NCBI GenBank assembly: GCA_002344135.1
Contig: DDTO01000002.1
Coordinates: 298,794-362,793, forward strand
Length of the DNA stretch: 64,000 nucleotides
Direction of reading: 5' to 3'
From: Chthonomonas sp. UBA2362
GTDB lineage: Bacteria; Armatimonadota; Fimbriimonadia; Fimbriimonadales; Fimbriimonadaceae
Shown here: positions 60,642-64,000 of the stretch, piece after piece
Position numbering within the stretch: the first letter of the stretch is position 1
Layout of the letters: each line of letters opens with the position of its first letter
Position numbers and translations under genes: made by a program
Notes under the pieces: generated by a model
Database searches by the model: none
The model's input: only the letters and a program-made list of their open reading frames with translations
What the model was told of the DNA's origin: nothing

Positions 60642-61082
60642 TCAGCCCTGGCCGGCGTACTGCGCGACGATTCGCTGCTTCCGAGTCTGGTTGGTGAGCG
60701 AATAGGGGAACTGGGGATCGTCGTTGGTTCCGATCAGGATGACTTCGCCGGTCTTCCATCCCGTCATGATCGTGCCGTCCTTCGGGGCGACCTGCCACCG
60801 CGTGTTGTTGCCCAGCGTGATGACGTAGCCGCGATTCGGCTTGTCCTTCAGGATCCAAGTCTCGCCGATGCCGGTATAGGTCCTGGGAATGTTGTCTCGC
60901 ACGCCGCCCGAGCCGATTCGGCCCTCGAGCACGCCGACTCGCTGGTTCAGCGAGGCGACCTGCAACTCGAGCGATCGGACCCGCTCTTCGAGGGTCGACT
61001 GGCGCGCAGAAACCGGACTGCGAGTGGCGAGGATCGTGAGCACGAGGATGGCGGCGGTGAGGGTGAGAACGAGAGATTTCAT
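60642..61082 (-). CDS. Small secreted coiled-coil protein
   Basis: 146 aa from ATG 61082, with CATACT 6 nt upstream. Signal peptide KSLVLTLTAAILVLTILA, similar in style to the fibre proteins. A short coiled coil (about 28-58: LEERVRSLELQVASLNQRVG) leads to a small beta domain (about 70-146, WILKDKPNRGYVITLGNNTR). A trimeric-stalk plus head layout is plausible. No family is recognised. Confidence 0.65.
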   Translation of the reverse strand: MKSLVLTLTAAILVLTILATRSPVSARQSTLEERVRSLELQVASLNQRVGVLEGRIGSGGVRDNIPRTYTGIGETWILKDKPNRGYVITLGNNTRWQVAPKDGTIMTGWKTGEVILIGTNDDPQFPYSLTNQTRKQRIVAQYAGQG

Positions 61083-61170
61083 AGCTTCAGTATGCAGGCT
61101 CTGCCTACTCGATTGGACGCCCACGACTCGCAAAGCGTGACGCTTGGGAGAGAACCGGGTACGCCGCCCG

Positions 61171-61653
61171 TCACACGATCTCGATCGCGTGAAACTCGAT
61201 CTCCCCTCCGCATCCGGCGTGTACGAAGCGTCGTCGCCGCGGCAGACGCCTTGCTCGTCGAATGAGCACCGAGCAGACCAGGCATCGGTAGACCACAACC
61301 TGGCGGATGCGGTTTCGGCGGCAGGGGTATCGATGCTTCGTGTCCGGTGCGGAGCCGAGTTCGATCATCGCCTGGCGCCACGCGGCCCCGTGTCCACGAC
61401 CCTCGTCGCCGTGGCGACTGAATGCCAGCAAATGAGCGAACTCGTGGATCAGAGTTTCCCGAAGACGCTCTCCGTCGGTCAAGACGTGAGCGCTTAGCGA
61501 GATCGCCCATCGATCGTAGTGAGCCATGCCGGCGGTCGTCCGGTACCGCCGCCACTCCAGCGAAGGTCTCCGCAGACCGAATCGCCTGCTCATCTCCTCG
61601 ACGAGTCCCTCGGCGAGCGCATGGAGATCCTGGCAGGGCGGAGCGAGGCTCAT
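61171..61653 (-). CDS. SprT-like zinc metalloprotein
   Basis: 160 aa from ATG 61653, overlapping the upstream stop (ATGA). The SprT-like zinc motif is HEFAH (His70, Glu71, His74) with a downstream GHGAAW. The C-terminal Cys pairs YPC, YRCLVC and HAGCG suggest a zinc ribbon. SprT/Spartan-like proteins are putative metalloproteases. It is the last gene of the ThuA operon. Confidence 0.8.
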   Translation of the reverse strand: MSLAPPCQDLHALAEGLVEEMSRRFGLRRPSLEWRRYRTTAGMAHYDRWAISLSAHVLTDGERLRETLIHEFAHLLAFSRHGDEGRGHGAAWRQAMIELGSAPDTKHRYPCRRNRIRQVVVYRCLVCSVLIRRARRLPRRRRFVHAGCGGEIEFHAIEIV

Positions 61654-62066
61654 TCTCGTCGGCGGGCCGGCTGGGGCTCGAACCACTTGGCGTTCGCTCC
61701 GGGTTCGATCTCGGCGGCGAAGGCTTCCAGCAAGCGCCGCGCGTCGGACTCGAAGTGGTGGCTGCCACTCACTTCGCCCTGCCAGATCGTCTCGATGACC
61801 CACTCCGGAACGGGCAGGAACACGATCCGTTCCGGCGGGACCGAGGCGACGGTGAGGACGGTCGCCGAGGAGAGGGCATCCGAGAAGATGAACTCCATAC
61901 GGACGAGGGTGGGTTCGAAGGTCACGGCCCCCATGAGCGGCGAGCCCTTGGCCCGGCCCTCCTTCAAGACCTCCTCGTCGTAATCGCCCTCGGAAGGCGG
62001 CCGCCCCGCGACGAGATCGTCGAGAACACGGCGTCGCAAACTGGCCACCCAGGCATTGAGATTCAA
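61650..62066 (-). CDS. Conserved hypothetical protein (TTG start)
   Basis: 138 aa. TTG 62066 overlaps the ThuA-gene TGA (TTGA), with GGGAGAG upstream. It is a mixed alpha/beta cytoplasmic protein (NLNAWVASLRRRVLDDLVAG, RMEFIFSDALSSATVLTVAS, IVFLPVPEWVIETIWQG). No family is recognised. It is coupled at both ends by 4-nt overlaps. Confidence 0.65.
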   Translation of the reverse strand: MNLNAWVASLRRRVLDDLVAGRPPSEGDYDEEVLKEGRAKGSPLMGAVTFEPTLVRMEFIFSDALSSATVLTVASVPPERIVFLPVPEWVIETIWQGEVSGSHHFESDARRLLEAFAAEIEPGANAKWFEPQPARRRE

Positions 62067-62737
62067 GGCATCTCTCCCGCTGCCCACCGGAACCCGCGCC
62101 GCATCAGCTCGCGTGGAACCGGCTCCTCCAGCACCGAGCGCTGGTGCCCGAGGGCGTTGTAGAACACTCGCCCGCGGCCGTACGATTTGGTCCAGACCTG
62201 AGGCATCCGGCAGGCATTCCCGGCGTGGGGTCCGTCGTGGTCGGGGTGGGGAAACTCGGTATAGGCCAGCACTCGGTTGCCCGGGTCCGTGTGGAGGTAG
62301 TACTGCTCGCTGACCACCTCGAAGTCGTCGAGGCCCTCCGTGATCGGGCTCGGGACGCTGCGGTCGACCACGACCCGGTATCGCACGCCGTCGTTGCCGG
62401 GATGGGCCACCCACTGGCCCCCGGTCAGAAACTGCCACTCGGTGGAGGCCCGGAAGGCGTCGCACATGCCGCCGTGGCAGCCTGCCATCCCCACGCCTTC
62501 GTCGGCGACAGCGCGTAGGACGGGCCCCAGCTGCTCCGCCGTGATCTCGCTCATCGTGACGACTGGGACGATGAGAGACAGCCCGCGCATCCGGCCGGGA
62601 TCGGCAAACGCATCGAGCGAGTCCGAAACATCCACCTCGAACCCCTCGCCGCGCAGCATCGAAGCGAAAAGATCAGCGACGCGGTCCGGCTCGTGCCCGT
62701 CCCAGCCACCCCACACCACAAGCGCTCGCCGATCCAT
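62063..62737 (-). CDS. ThuA-domain (trehalose-utilisation-like) protein
   Basis: 224 aa from ATG 62737, with TATTCT 7 nt upstream. The type-1 glutamine-amidotransferase-like ThuA fold shows ALVVWGGWDGHEPDRVADLF, the GMAGCHGGMCDAFR core, WVAHPGND, and a C-terminal GRGRVFYNALGH. The family is linked to sugar metabolism, but its chemistry is not well defined. Confidence 0.87.
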   Translation of the reverse strand: MDRRALVVWGGWDGHEPDRVADLFASMLRGEGFEVDVSDSLDAFADPGRMRGLSLIVPVVTMSEITAEQLGPVLRAVADEGVGMAGCHGGMCDAFRASTEWQFLTGGQWVAHPGNDGVRYRVVVDRSVPSPITEGLDDFEVVSEQYYLHTDPGNRVLAYTEFPHPDHDGPHAGNACRMPQVWTKSYGRGRVFYNALGHQRSVLEEPVPRELMRRGFRWAAGEMP

Positions 62738-63053
62738 CGGCGGGAGAATACTCGCTCGCGGCTCTGCCGAACCCGCCCTCTGGAGTGCGCGGGCTCGACC
62801 GCGCTTTCGGAGTGCCATTCAGCGTTGCTACCACGCACTAGAGGCAGGCCCGCGGCATATCGAATACCTAATGCGGGTGCGTTTGCTCCCACTTGCTAGC
62901 GGCAGGCCCCGCGAGTAGGCATCTCCCCAAGATCTCCCCTGCGTTGCATCCATGTGTGATAGGCGTGCCCAGCAAAGCGCCGTCAAGCCGGCGCACTCCA
63001 CACGGAAATCTTCGATCGGTTCCTCGCGGGGCATCTCCAGTAAACTACCGCCG
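62738..63053. other. Divergent intergenic region with imperfect direct repeat
   Basis: An imperfect repeat of about 36-44 bp (copies at 62823-62858 and 62879-62922, sharing GGCAGGCCC and neighbouring blocks). TAAACT (63041-63046) lies 7 nt before the serA-like ATG. No gene seen. Confidence 0.45.
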
Positions 63054-64000
63054 ATGCGCGTCCTGGTTGCCGACAAGTTCGAAGAGGTGGGCCTCGCGGG
63101 CCTTAGGGAGTTGGGTGTCGAGGTCGATTACGACCCTGCGCTCGAGGGCGATTCGCTCGGGGAGCGACTCCGGTTTTCCGGCGCCGACGTGCTCGTCGTG
63201 CGATCGACCAAGGTCACCGACCCGATGCTCGAGGGTGGGCGATTGTCCCTCATCATTCGGGCCGGCGCCGGCTACAACACGATCGATGTCGACGGCGCGA
63301 GCCGACGCGGCATCTACGTTTCGAACTGCCCGGGCAAGAACTCACAGGCCGTTGCGGAGCTGGCGTTCGGGCTCATCCTCGCCTGCGATCGGCGCATTCC
63401 GGACAACGTCTCCCAACTCCGCGAAGGTCGATGGAACAAGAAGGGCTTTGGCAAAGGACGAGGTCTCTACGGGCGAACGCTCGGCCTGATCGGCATGGGC
63501 AAGATCGGTCAGGAAATGGTCGGCCGAGCCCAGGCGTTTGGCATGAACGTGGTCGCCTATAGCCGGTGGATGACACCCGACATTGCCGCCGCGCTCGGCA
63601 TCGGCCGAGCGGCGACGACGACGGAAGTGGCGGCCCAGAGCGACGCGATCTCGGTGCACGTTTCACTGACCGAGCAGACCCGCGGCCTGCTCGGGCGGGA
63701 GTTCTTCGAGGCGATGCGGCCGGGGGCGATCTTCGTCAATACGAGCCGCGCCGAGGTCGTCGATCAGGCGGCCCTGCTCGCTGCCGTGGAGGGTAAGCCG
63801 CTCATCGCGGGCATCGACGTCTTCGAGGGTGAGCCGAGCGGCGGCGAGGGCACCTACGAGGGCCCGCTCCAGAGCGCTAAGAATGTGTACTGCACCCACC
63901 ACATCGGGGCCAGCACCGATCAGGCCCAAGAAGCCGTCGCTCAAGAGACCGTCCGCATCGTCCGCGAGTACCTCCATTCGGGGATGGTGCCGAACGTGGT
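63054..64000 (+). CDS. serA: D-3-phosphoglycerate dehydrogenase-like 2-hydroxyacid dehydrogenase, 3' end cut by window
   Basis: 315 codons seen, running off the edge. The N-terminal substrate domain has IIRAGAGYNTIDVDGA. The Rossmann NAD-binding motif is GLIGMGKIGQEMVGRAQAFG. The catalytic Arg lies in VNTSRAEVV, Glu in DVFEGEP and His in THHIGAST. SerA family membership is likely (first step of serine synthesis), but another hydroxyacid dehydrogenase is possible; whether an ACT domain follows cannot be seen. Confidence 0.85.
   Translation, partial: MRVLVADKFEEVGLAGLRELGVEVDYDPALEGDSLGERLRFSGADVLVVRSTKVTDPMLEGGRLSLIIRAGAGYNTIDVDGASRRGIYVSNCPGKNSQAVAELAFGLILACDRRIPDNVSQLREGRWNKKGFGKGRGLYGRTLGLIGMGKIGQEMVGRAQAFGMNVVAYSRWMTPDIAAALGIGRAATTTEVAAQSDAISVHVSLTEQTRGLLGREFFEAMRPGAIFVNTSRAEVVDQAALLAAVEGKPLIAGIDVFEGEPSGGEGTYEGPLQSAKNVYCTHHIGASTDQAQEAVAQETVRIVREYLHSGMVPNV

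Noticed and set aside
60283..60858. Minus-strand frame between argG and the secreted coiled-coil gene
   Set aside because: It runs through a promoter, a REP-like repeat and part of a better-supported gene; there is no start signal or domain.

Overview
The window is about 64 kb of high-GC, gene-dense bacterial chromosome. It encodes a diderm: an S-layer-homology (SLH) outer-membrane protein, a TamB-type outer-membrane assembly protein and three lipobox/Sec lipoproteins or envelope enzymes. The combination of an SLH porin, secreted proteins ending in dockerin-like Ca-binding repeats, DNRLRE and TIGR03790-type proteins and a lone PilC suggests Armatimonadota, probably the Fimbriimonadia. That placement rests on recall of gene content, not on a database comparison. 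No phage, IS element, CRISPR array or biosynthetic gene cluster is visible.

Layout. 1-1067: 3'-truncated SLH-coiled coil-barrel protein with a long leader. 1503-5624: operon of S1C lipoprotein protease, FecCD-type permease and soluble GAF-GAF-HisKA_2 histidine kinase. 5628-9279 (minus): M24 aminopeptidase followed by four small membrane, secreted or unknown proteins. 9297-17200: DNRLRE secreted protein, TamB, and an esterase-fold protein lacking its nucleophile. 17197-20835: miaB, GbsR-like regulator, HEAT protein, RNase P RNA (rnpB) and tRNA-Ser(GCT). 20853-27321: lytic transglycosylase, subtilase, PilC, a sigma factor fused to a degenerate GGDEF domain, and a tiny membrane protein. 27299-36795: S9 peptidase, aromatic amino acid hydroxylase, thioredoxin-fold protein, VIT/VWA protein and a dockerin-tailed secreted protein. 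36924-43758: membrane Fe-S oxidoreductase, second S9 peptidase, TIGR03790 protein, nucleotidyltransferase. 43843-48926: HTH protein, FtsB-like protein, YifB/ComM ATPase, and sufCD. 49127-59041: dockerin-tailed subtilase, two paralogous fibre-like surface proteins flanking selC (tRNA-Sec), csaA, a deacetylase and a gene preceded by an 11-bp phased repeat array. 59085-64000: argG, a secreted coiled-coil protein, ThuA/unknown/SprT-like operon, and the start of a serA-like dehydrogenase.

How the genes work together. Six peptidases (S1C, M24, two S9, two S8) plus an aromatic amino acid hydroxylase point to a protein/peptide-scavenging life. Many products are exported to a complex envelope. Two initiation styles coexist. 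About sixteen mostly housekeeping genes have a -10-like hexamer 5-8 nt before the start codon, so they are probably leaderless. The exported, presumably abundant proteins have Shine-Dalgarno sites, long leaders and sometimes TTG starts.

The most novel candidates are the sigma factor-GGDEF fusion, which keeps a c-di-GMP I-site (RxxD) but has lost the catalytic motif, and the inverted array of 11-bp repeats upstream of an unknown gene at 56376. selC shows that the organism probably makes selenoproteins encoded elsewhere.
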